This document shows positions 14,761 through 21,198 of a stretch of DNA of 23,114 nt, one piece after another. Position 1 is the stretch's first letter. Each line of letters starts with the position of its first letter. This DNA comes from an uncultured Actinomycetes bacterium (lineage in GTDB: Bacteria > Actinomycetota > Actinomycetes > Nanopelagicales > Nanopelagicaceae): positions 1 through 23,114 of the forward strand of contig CAIJHZ010000161.1 in assembly GCA_903820565.1 (NCBI GenBank), written 5' to 3'. Below the pieces are notes generated by a model. It did not search any database, was not told the origin of the DNA, and saw only the letters and a program-made list of their open reading frames with translations. Both the position numbers and the translations under genes were made by a program.

Positions 14761-15843
14761 TTACTGCAGGTGTGCTTGTTCATTCAAACTGCGCAGCGCA
14801 CGTAATCCATCACTTGGCCAAATGCTGACTGTTGTGATCGAGCATGGCGAGACATCAATGTGGAAAATACTTTCAGCTGGCGCATCTACAACTACTTTGG
14901 CTGCTGATTTGATTGTTCCATTGTGGGTTACCACTGCAACTCTTTGACCTGGATACTCTGCTGCAATCTGATTGAGTGCCGCGTCTATTCGTAGAGCCAC
15001 ATTGTCATAAGACTCACCTTGCGGAGGAGCAAAGCCAGTTGATGAAATCCATGATTGATAATCTGCTGGGTACTTCTCTTTAACTTCATCGATAGAAAGC
15101 CCATCCCAAATACCAAATGAGCATTCAATCCAGGCCTCTTCAAAGATGATTGGCAACCCGGTTGCACGTGAGATTGCCTCAGCCGTTTGAGTGGTGCGCT
15201 TAAGTGGTGATGCGATGATTACCTCAGGATTAAGTTTTGCTATGGCTGCTGCAACTTTTTCAGCTTGCTCTAATCCTGTCTTGGTTAATTCAGGGTTCAG
15301 TGGACCATCACCTGAAAACTTCTTGAAAGGTGTCAATACCGTCTCACCGTGTCGAATTAAGTAAATAGTGGTGGACTGTTCGGTCGATAAAAGACGCTCA
15401 GTTAAGTAATTTTGCTGAACTTGTATTACTTCACCGCCGCCTGCTTGTTGATCCAGAGCTTTATTGGCTAAGCGGTCTGCATGTGAGTTTTCATCGCGCG
15501 GTATCCACGAGTATGAAACCAAGGATGGATTGTGGGCCGAACGTGCAGATTGAGCCAGAACTCGCATATCTGCATGCTTAATCTGCCAACGCCCAGACAT
15601 TTGTTCAACTACTAACTTACTATCCATCTTTACATCTACTGTTGCAGTCGAATCGATTGCATTTATCGCCGTAAGTCCTGCAATTAATCCGCTGTATTCG
15701 GCAACATTGTTAGTTGCAACGCCAATAAAGTCATATAGTTCAGCAATAATTTTTCCATTTTCAGTAATGACGGATCCATATCCGGCAGGTCCTGGATTAC
15801 CGCGAGACCCACCATCTGCCGTTAAATGAAAGTGACGAGACAT
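14761..15843 (-). CDS. Bifunctional RNase HI / histidine phosphatase (acid phosphatase) protein
   Basis: 360 residues with two catalytic domains. Residues 1-135 are RNase HI, which cuts RNA in RNA:DNA hybrids; its D-E-D-D residues are D10 (LTADGGSRGNPGPAGYG), E49 (NNVAEYSGL), D74 (KMDSKLVVEQM) and D123 (SHADRLANKALD). Residues 158-350 are a histidine phosphatase, with YLIRHGET (H165), SPLKRTTQTA, ECSFGIWDGL and VVTHNGT (H307). The same fusion is known in actinobacteria (mycobacterial Rv2228c), where the phosphatase half is CobC-like. The ATG follows the stop of the zinc-ribbon gene immediately (TAAATG), so the two are translationally linked. A standalone RNase H is typically absent where this fusion occurs, but that cannot be judged here. 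Confidence 0.93.
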   Translation of the reverse strand: MSRHFHLTADGGSRGNPGPAGYGSVITENGKIIAELYDFIGVATNNVAEYSGLIAGLTAINAIDSTATVDVKMDSKLVVEQMSGRWQIKHADMRVLAQSARSAHNPSLVSYSWIPRDENSHADRLANKALDQQAGGGEVIQVQQNYLTERLLSTEQSTTIYLIRHGETVLTPFKKFSGDGPLNPELTKTGLEQAEKVAAAIAKLNPEVIIASPLKRTTQTAEAISRATGLPIIFEEAWIECSFGIWDGLSIDEVKEKYPADYQSWISSTGFAPPQGESYDNVALRIDAALNQIAAEYPGQRVAVVTHNGTIKSAAKVVVDAPAESIFHIDVSPCSITTVSIWPSDGLRALRSLNEQAHLQ

Positions 15844-16572
15844 TTAAACTCCACGCACCAAGATACAGCGACATTCTTCGCAACGAACGACTTCATCTTC
15901 GACAATGTCGGCAACACGTTTTAATTCAACTGAATTAATCGAAAGATTACAACCCCCACATGACCCTGCGACAAGTGCCGCTGCACCTGCTCCACCAGTT
16001 GTCTCGCGAATTTTTTCATAAAGATCGACTAGAGCCTTATCAATGCTCTGCAACGTTTCACTGCGATCTTTTGTAATTGCATCTAGATCATTATTTATTG
16101 TTGCCATTGCGTTTTCTTTACGAATTTCTAGATCCATAATTACTGCAGCGTGCTCAGTTTCTTCCGCTTTTAACGTTGTGATTCGGTCATTGATGCCATC
16201 AACGCGCATCATGATTTCGAGCTCTACCTCTTCAAGCTCAGCACGCCGTACACCCAGGGTTCCGACCTCATGTTGTAACTGCTCTAATTCTTTGGGGGAA
16301 GCACTGCCACCAATTAGGCGTGCTTCATCACGTGTAATACGCATAACGATTTGTTCTACATCGCCTTCGGCACGAAGCAGTTCGCGCTTAACATCACTAA
16401 GTTCAGTTTCTGCTGCTATTCGAAGATCGCGAGCATTGTTTGCTTTAACTGTAGTGCTGCCAAGCTCAGCGAGTTCTGGAAGATTTGCAGCCTTATGGCG
16501 CAAAGAGTTTGCCTGCTGATCAAATCGTGCAATATCTAAAATTGAACGCTGGTCGCTGGGAGATGCCTTCAT
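15844..16572 (-). CDS. C4-type zinc-ribbon coiled-coil protein
   Basis: A 242-residue protein. Residues 10-195 are almost wholly helical and charged, with heptad-like spacing, so a long coiled coil or helical hairpin is expected. The C-terminus is a zinc ribbon, C205-GG-C208 ... C231-EE-C234, with one extra cysteine at 236. Relatives are annotated as C4-type zinc-ribbon domain proteins (mycobacterial Rv2229c, next to the RNase H fusion, as here). The biochemical role is not settled; nucleic-acid or protein bridging is suggested by the architecture. An upstream in-frame ATG at 16662 exists, but ATG at 16572 is chosen because AGGAG lies 9 nt before it and the longer version would begin inside the YceI terminator region. 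Confidence 0.88.
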   Translation of the reverse strand: MKASPSDQRSILDIARFDQQANSLRHKAANLPELAELGSTTVKANNARDLRIAAETELSDVKRELLRAEGDVEQIVMRITRDEARLIGGSASPKELEQLQHEVGTLGVRRAELEEVELEIMMRVDGINDRITTLKAEETEHAAVIMDLEIRKENAMATINNDLDAITKDRSETLQSIDKALVDLYEKIRETTGGAGAAALVAGSCGGCNLSINSVELKRVADIVEDEVVRCEECRCILVRGV

Positions 16573-16642
16573 CCTTATTTTCTCCTGACCGCATATGTAA
16601 GTGTGGGTTAAGTTTAGGCCAGCCATGTTGTGAACGCCAAAT

Positions 16643-16680
16643 AAAAGCGCAAAAGGCCCCACGATTTCTCGTAGAGCCCT
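16643..16680 (-). terminator. Rho-independent terminator of the YceI gene
   Basis: On the minus strand GGGCTCTACGA (16679-16669), loop GAAAT, then TCGTGGGGCC (16664-16655) form a 10-bp stem with two G-U pairs, followed by TTTTGCGCTTTT. It begins 13 nt after the YceI stop and before the zinc-ribbon gene, separating the two transcription units. Confidence 0.75.
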
Positions 16681-16692
16681 TGCTTTAAGAGT

Positions 16693-17235
16693 TTATTGTG
16701 CTGCGATTGTTGAAATTTCAAACTCGAGCTTGATGTTTTCAGAAACTAGGATTCCACCAGTTTCAAGGGCTGCATTCCATGTAAGGCCAAAGTCCTTACG
16801 ATTGATCTCTGCTGCGCCCTCAAAGCCAAAACGCGCATTTCCGAATGGATCAGTTGCTGTACCTGAGTACTCGAATTCAATTGTGATTGGCTTTGTAACA
16901 TCCTTGATAGTCAGGTTGCCCTCAACAGATAACTTCTCTGAACCAGAATCCTTAACTGATGTTGAGGCAAATGTAATCTTCGGAAAGTTCGCCGCATCAA
17001 AGAAGTCAGCTGACTGAAGGTGTCCATCGCGGTCGGCCGAACGAGTGTCAATTGACGCAACTGTGATTTCGATATTGATTGAAGCCACTCCATCAGCAAC
17101 AACTGCTGCACCAGCGAAGTCATTGAATGATCCACGTACCTTGGTGACCATTGCATGGCGAGCGCTAAAACCTACGCGGCTGTGGGATGGGTCGATGTTG
17201 AATGTGCCTGCTGGCAAAGTTGCTAATACTGACAT
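16693..17235 (-). CDS. YceI-family lipocalin-like protein, cytoplasmic form
   Basis: A 180-residue YceI-domain protein, a lipocalin-like beta-barrel that binds isoprenoid or other amphiphilic ligands in its characterised members. Family features include FNIDPSHSRVGFSARHAMVTKVRGSF at the N-terminus, DTRSADRDGHLQSADFFDAANFPKITFAS in the middle, and NLTIKDVTKPITIEFEY. There is no signal peptide, unlike the periplasmic E. coli YceI, as is usual in actinobacteria. The start at 17235 has a strong Shine-Dalgarno (GAAGGA, 6-7 nt upstream). It is a single-gene unit with its own strong promoter covered by a palindrome (17318-17335) and its own terminator (16643-16680). The ligand and physiological role are unknown; many relatives respond to stress. 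Confidence 0.9.
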   Translation of the reverse strand: MSVLATLPAGTFNIDPSHSRVGFSARHAMVTKVRGSFNDFAGAAVVADGVASINIEITVASIDTRSADRDGHLQSADFFDAANFPKITFASTSVKDSGSEKLSVEGNLTIKDVTKPITIEFEYSGTATDPFGNARFGFEGAAEINRKDFGLTWNAALETGGILVSENIKLEFEISTIAAQ

Positions 17236-17303
17236 GTTTAAGTCCTTCTGTAGTTGTTTTTAATGAGCTAATGGTTTGAGACCGCTGAATGCGGTACGAG
17301 ATA

Positions 17304-17335
17304 ACCATACTCTAAGATAGTTGAACTTTCAACTA
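17304..17335 (-). promoter_or_regulatory. Strong YceI promoter with an operator palindrome on the -35
   Basis: Minus strand TTGAAA (17332-17327) and TATGGT (17309-17304) are exactly 17 nt apart, matching consensus at five and four of six positions. The -35 lies inside an 18-bp palindrome with perfect 8-bp arms, TAGTTGAA-CT-TTCAACTA (17318-17335). The size and symmetry resemble MarR-family operators, which often control YceI genes. No MarR gene is in this window, so the repressor would act in trans. Confidence 0.65.
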
Positions 17336-17349
17336 ATTGTAAATGAACA

Positions 17350-17382
17350 CAAAAAAACAGATGCAAACGTTCCGCATCTGTT
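17350..17382 (-). terminator. Rho-independent terminator of tRNA-Val
   Basis: Minus strand AACAGATGC (17382-17374), a 9-nt loop, then GCATCTGTT (17364-17356) running into a seven-T tract (17357-17351). It starts 11 nt beyond the tRNA 3' end. The stem is perfect over 9 bp. Confidence 0.85.
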
Positions 17383-17393
17383 GAACTTTCTTG

Positions 17394-17465
17394 TGGGCGC
17401 TGAGGGTTTCGAACCCCCGACATTCTCGGTGTAAACGAGACGCTCTACCACTGAGCTAAGCACCC
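17394..17465 (-). tRNA. tRNA-Val, anticodon UAC
   Basis: A 72-nt cloverleaf on the minus strand. The acceptor is GGGTGCT pairing with AGCGCCC (one G-U) plus discriminator A; the D arm is GCTCAGTGGTAGAGC; the anticodon stem TCTCG/CGAGA encloses TTTACAC, giving anticodon TAC (reads valine GUA and probably other GUN codons); the T arm is GGGGGTTCGAAACCCTC. The 3' CCA is not encoded (CAA follows), so it must be added by the CCA-adding enzyme. It stands alone with its own terminator. Confidence 0.95.
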
Positions 17466-17518
17466 GATCTTGCAGACCCAAATCTTAACTTACGAGTCCA
17501 CAATTTCCTAAATCACGC

Positions 17519-17971
17519 TTACAGAGCAGCGATTGCTGCCTTGTAATCTGCATTTTCACGTGCAGCCCAACCATTCTTTACTTCCCACCGAAGGATTCCT
17601 TCTTTATCAATTAAGAAGCTACCTCGAAGCGCACAACCCTTTGATTCTTCGAACACTCCGTATGTCTGCGCAACTGCGCCATGTGGCCAGAAATCAGATA
17701 ACACAGGAAATTGATAACTCTCTTGTTCAGCGAACACACGCTGTGTAAATGGTGAATCACATGAAATTGCTAAAACCTGTACCTCATCATTTTGGAATGC
17801 TGAAAGATCATCCCGAATCGCACATAGTTCGCCGGTGCATGTTCCCGTAAATGAAAATGGGTAAAACATCAGTAATACATTTTTACTTCCTTTAAAAGAA
17901 GAAAGTGAAACTGCTTCTCCATGCTGATTTGGAATTGTAAAATCTGGTGCAGCGTGTCCAATAGTTGTCAT
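17519..17971 (-). CDS. AhpE-like peroxiredoxin with a BCP-type second cysteine
   Basis: A 150-residue thioredoxin-fold peroxidase that reduces H2O2, organic peroxides or peroxynitrite in the cytoplasm. APDFTIPNQHGEAVSLSSFKG opens the fold; the active site is YPFSFTGTCTGELCAIRDDL, with peroxidatic Cys45. Mycobacterial AhpE, the closest overall pattern (FTGxCxGEL), has a single active-site cysteine, but here Cys50 stands five residues on, the spacing of the resolving cysteine in BCP/PrxQ enzymes. It may therefore work as an atypical two-cysteine peroxidase. It starts 9 bp after the DUF3052 gene, whose last codons carry its likely GAGG Shine-Dalgarno. The neighbourhood matches the mycobacterial ahpE-DUF3052-aceE region. 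Confidence 0.9.
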   Translation of the reverse strand: MTTIGHAAPDFTIPNQHGEAVSLSSFKGSKNVLLMFYPFSFTGTCTGELCAIRDDLSAFQNDEVQVLAISCDSPFTQRVFAEQESYQFPVLSDFWPHGAVAQTYGVFEESKGCALRGSFLIDKEGILRWEVKNGWAARENADYKAAIAAL

Positions 17972-17980
17972 TGCGCAAAC

Positions 17981-18373
17981 TTACCTCTTGCCCGCTTTGC
18001 GTGCCACTAATCGGGTTGCAGACCAATCCCCTGCGAGCGCAATTGTTGATGTCTGACTCAATCCTGCAATAGGTGCGGCATCTTGGATGTCGCTCGGTTC
18101 AACGTGTAGGTCACGACCCGCCTTTGGTATTAACACCCAAATCGGCCCAGTTTCAGATAAGTAAGTAAGTGCATCCATTAATTCATCGACCAAATCACCA
18201 TCGCCATCTCGCCACCACAGCACAACGGCGTCAACGACTTCAGAAGCTGCATCCTCAAGAAATGTGGTGCCGGTAATGTTCATGATCTGGTCTCGAATTG
18301 TGGAATCACAATCGCTATCAAGGCCAACCTCTAGAACCAGGTCATCCTTGGCAAATCCCATCCGTGTAGGCAC
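17981..18373 (-). CDS. DUF3052 family protein, conserved actinobacterial aceE neighbour
   Basis: A 130-residue cytoplasmic protein of DUF3052, a family of unknown function found in actinobacteria. Conserved stretches are VVDAVVLWWRDGDGDLVDELMDAL (about residues 46-69), the core PIWVLIPKAGRDLHVEPSDIQDAAPIAGLSQTSTIA, and the C-terminal GDWSATRLV. The end is basic (ARKAGKR). The longest form starts with GTG at 18373; ATG at 18361 (MGFAKDD) is equally possible, since a TAGCCT -10-like element ends just before the GTG. It is divergent from aceE across about 100 bp and co-directional with the peroxiredoxin. The persistent linkage hints at a role near pyruvate dehydrogenase or redox control, but none is known to me. 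Confidence 0.85.
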   Translation of the reverse strand: MPTRMGFAKDDLVLEVGLDSDCDSTIRDQIMNITGTTFLEDAASEVVDAVVLWWRDGDGDLVDELMDALTYLSETGPIWVLIPKAGRDLHVEPSDIQDAAPIAGLSQTSTIALAGDWSATRLVARKAGKR

Positions 18374-18442
18374 AGGCTAAGTCCACACAATGCTGGGCTT
18401 GAGCGCAAGGGGTAATTGGGCCAATTTCACACCTGTCTAATT

Positions 18443-18471
18443 TCGACTTACGGGGCAGTACAGACAAGAAT
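18443..18471 (+). promoter_or_regulatory. Probable aceE promoter, leaderless
   Basis: TCGACT (18443-18448) and AAGAAT (18466-18471) are 17 nt apart, each four of six matches. Six bases later is the aceE ATG with no Shine-Dalgarno. A 13-bp inverted repeat, AATTGG-G-CCAATT (18414-18426), lies just upstream of the -35 and could be an activator or repressor site for aceE and/or the divergent DUF3052 gene. Confidence 0.45.
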
Positions 18472-18477
18472 AGGCAC

Positions 18478-21198
18478 ATGAGCGAAAACTTCGATGCGCC
18501 AGATCTGAATATTGAACAGTTAGTCGATACCGACCCTTCTGAGTCAGCCGAATGGAGAGCCTCCTTTGATGCTGCCTTAAAGGCCGCCGGTCCTGTTCGC
18601 GCTCGCTACTTAATGCTCAATCTTTTGCACCATGCACGCGAGAAAAATATCGGAATTTCAGCATTGCGAGCTACTGACTACATCAACACCATTAGTCCTG
18701 AACATGAAGCACCATTTCCAGGAGATGAAGATTTAGAACGCAAGATCCGTCGAATCAACCGATGGAACGCGGCAATGCTTGTTCACCGTGCACAACGTCC
18801 AGGTGTTGGAGTTGGCGGACATATTTCAACCTATGCATCATCTGCAGCGTTATATGAAGTCGGCTTCAACCACTTCTTCCGTGGACAAGATCACGCAGGT
18901 GGCGGAGATCAAATTTTCTTCCAAGGGCATGCAAGCCCTGGAATGTATGCACGTGCATATCTAGAAGGACGTTTAACCGAAAATCAGTTAGATGGTTTTC
19001 GTCAAGAGCTTTCACATCCTGGTGGAGGACTTTCTTCTTACCCTCACCCACGTTTAATGCCAGATTTTTGGCAGTTCCCAACTGTGTCAATGGGTATTGG
19101 TCCACTGAATGCAATTTATCAAGCGCGATACAACCGTTACTTACATAATCGTGGAATCAAAGACACAAGTGATCAAAATGTGTGGGCGTTCCTTGGTGAT
19201 GGTGAAGTAGATGAAGTTGATGCGTTGGGCGCAATCGGTCTAGCAACCCGAGAAAATTTAGATAACTTAACTTTTGTAATTAACTGTAACTTGCAACGTT
19301 TAGATGGTCCTGTTCGAGGTAATGGAAAGATTATTCAGGAACTTGAATCAATCTTTGGTGGTGCTGGTTGGAATGTTATTAAGGTTGTGTGGGGCCGCGG
19401 ATGGGATCCATTGCTAGCTCAAGATCGCGAAGGCGCCCTTGTTAAGTTAATGAATGAAACCCTTGATGGTGACTATCAAACATTTAAGGCCGAATCTGGA
19501 AAGTATGTCCGCGATAACTTCTTTGGCCGCGATCCTCGCACCGCAGCAATGGTTTCAAATTGGTCAGATGATCAAATCTGGAACCTCAAGCGCGGTGGAC
19601 ATGATTACACCAAGCTCTTTGCTGCCTATACCGCTGCAACTCAAAAGAATGGCCGTCCGACAGTTATTTTAGCCAAGACTGTAAAGGGCTGGACACTTGG
19701 TTCGCACTTCGAAGGTCGTAACTCAACCCACCAGATGAAGAAGATGACACTGGAAGATATTCAGACATTCCGCGACACGTTGCATCTAGATATTCCTGAC
19801 TCCAAGTTAGATAAGTACTTGCCGCCGTATTACTTGCCGGCACCGGATTCTCCAGAGGCAAAGTATGTGGCAGAGCGTCGCGCAGAATTAGGTGGATCGA
19901 TTCCACGTCGTCGCACGCAATCACGACCGCTGCCAATGCCAGATGACTCTGTCTATGAATCAGTAAAGCGTGGTTCAGGTCATCAAGAGATCGCAACAAC
20001 AATGGCTTTTGTTCGCATGTTGAAAGATCTTGTGAAAGATCCAGGACTAGGCGCACGAATTGTTCCTATCATTCCTGATGAAGCTCGCACATTCGGTATG
20101 GATTCATTGTTCCCATCGATGAAGATTTACTCACCGCATGGGCAGAAATACACAGCGGTAGATCGTGAATTGATGCTTTCATACAAGGAATCAACATCGG
20201 GTGTGATTTTGCATGAAGGTATCAACGAGGCAGGATCAGTTGCATCATTTACTGCAGTCGGTTCTTCTTATTCGACTCATGATGAACCAATGATTCCAAT
20301 TTACATTTTCTATTCAATGTTTGGTTTCCAGCGTACGGGTGATGGATTCTGGGCTGCAGCAGATCAATTGGTTCGAGGATTCGTAGTGGGCGCAACAGCA
20401 GGACGCACAACCCTTAACGGTGAAGGTCTGCAGCATGAAGATGGTCACTCACTTCTACTTGCAGCTACCAACCCAGCTGTCGTTGCCTACGATCCAGCAT
20501 TTGCATTTGAACTTGGACATATTGTTAAAGATGGTCTGCGGCGAATGTACGGTGAAAATAGTGAAAATGTTTATTACTACCTGACTGTTTACAACGAGCC
20601 GTACGTTCATCCTGCAGAGCCAGAAAACTTAGATGTCGAAGGCTTGCTCAAGGGAATTTATCTGTACTCACCAGCATCTAATACTCGCAAGAAGAGTGCG
20701 CAGATATTGGCATCAGGCGTCGGTGTTAACTGGGCTCTGAAAGCGCAACAACTTCTTGCCGATGATTGGGGCGTAAAAGCCTCAGTATGGTCAGTGACGT
20801 CATGGAATGAACTTCGCCGTGATGGTCTAGAAACAGATCGCCACAACCTGCTCAATCCAAAGGATAAGCGCACCGCATATGTCACCAAAAAGCTTAAGGG
20901 TGCACGTGGTCCAGTCATTGCAGTCAGTGATTACATGCGCGCAGTTCAGGATCAGATTTCACCATGGGTTGAGCAACCTTTCTACTCACTTGGAACAGAT
21001 GGCTTTGGTCTATCCGATACTCGTGGTGCACTTCGACGTCACTTCAATGTTGACGCAGAGTCCATCGCGATTGCCGTGTTACAGCAACTCAGCAACCAGG
21101 GTGATATTCGCCAAAGCATTGTCACAAAGGCAATGGATAAGTATCGTATTCACGATGTCTCAGCTGCAGATGCTGGCAATACAGAAGGCTCAGGTTGA
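18478..21198 (+). CDS. aceE: Pyruvate dehydrogenase E1 component, homodimeric type
   Basis: At 906 residues this is the full-length homodimeric E1, which decarboxylates pyruvate with thiamine diphosphate and passes the acetyl group to the lipoyl domains of E2. The ThDP/Mg2+ motif is GDGEVDEVDALGAIG from about residue 240 to NCNLQRLDGPVRGN. Other landmarks are the N-terminal NRWNAAMLVHRAQRPGVGVGGHISTYASSAALYEVGFNHFFRG, GQDHAGGGDQIFFQGHASPG, the E1 middle-domain GINEAGSVASFTAVGSSYSTHDEPMIPIYIFYSMFGFQRTGD, and HEDGHSLLLA. The arrangement with divergent DUF3052 and AhpE is the standard actinobacterial one. No E2 or E3 gene is in the window. The stop TGA overlaps the TTG start of glgE. Confidence 0.97.
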   Translation: MSENFDAPDLNIEQLVDTDPSESAEWRASFDAALKAAGPVRARYLMLNLLHHAREKNIGISALRATDYINTISPEHEAPFPGDEDLERKIRRINRWNAAMLVHRAQRPGVGVGGHISTYASSAALYEVGFNHFFRGQDHAGGGDQIFFQGHASPGMYARAYLEGRLTENQLDGFRQELSHPGGGLSSYPHPRLMPDFWQFPTVSMGIGPLNAIYQARYNRYLHNRGIKDTSDQNVWAFLGDGEVDEVDALGAIGLATRENLDNLTFVINCNLQRLDGPVRGNGKIIQELESIFGGAGWNVIKVVWGRGWDPLLAQDREGALVKLMNETLDGDYQTFKAESGKYVRDNFFGRDPRTAAMVSNWSDDQIWNLKRGGHDYTKLFAAYTAATQKNGRPTVILAKTVKGWTLGSHFEGRNSTHQMKKMTLEDIQTFRDTLHLDIPDSKLDKYLPPYYLPAPDSPEAKYVAERRAELGGSIPRRRTQSRPLPMPDDSVYESVKRGSGHQEIATTMAFVRMLKDLVKDPGLGARIVPIIPDEARTFGMDSLFPSMKIYSPHGQKYTAVDRELMLSYKESTSGVILHEGINEAGSVASFTAVGSSYSTHDEPMIPIYIFYSMFGFQRTGDGFWAAADQLVRGFVVGATAGRTTLNGEGLQHEDGHSLLLAATNPAVVAYDPAFAFELGHIVKDGLRRMYGENSENVYYYLTVYNEPYVHPAEPENLDVEGLLKGIYLYSPASNTRKKSAQILASGVGVNWALKAQQLLADDWGVKASVWSVTSWNELRRDGLETDRHNLLNPKDKRTAYVTKKLKGARGPVIAVSDYMRAVQDQISPWVEQPFYSLGTDGFGLSDTRGALRRHFNVDAESIAIAVLQQLSNQGDIRQSIVTKAMDKYRIHDVSAADAGNTEGSG

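Noticed and set aside
16043..16519. 158-codon open frame on the plus strand, Ser/Arg-rich
   Set aside because: It is antisense to the zinc-ribbon coiled-coil gene, has no family resemblance, and its composition is what the reverse of a Glu/Ala-rich helical gene gives.
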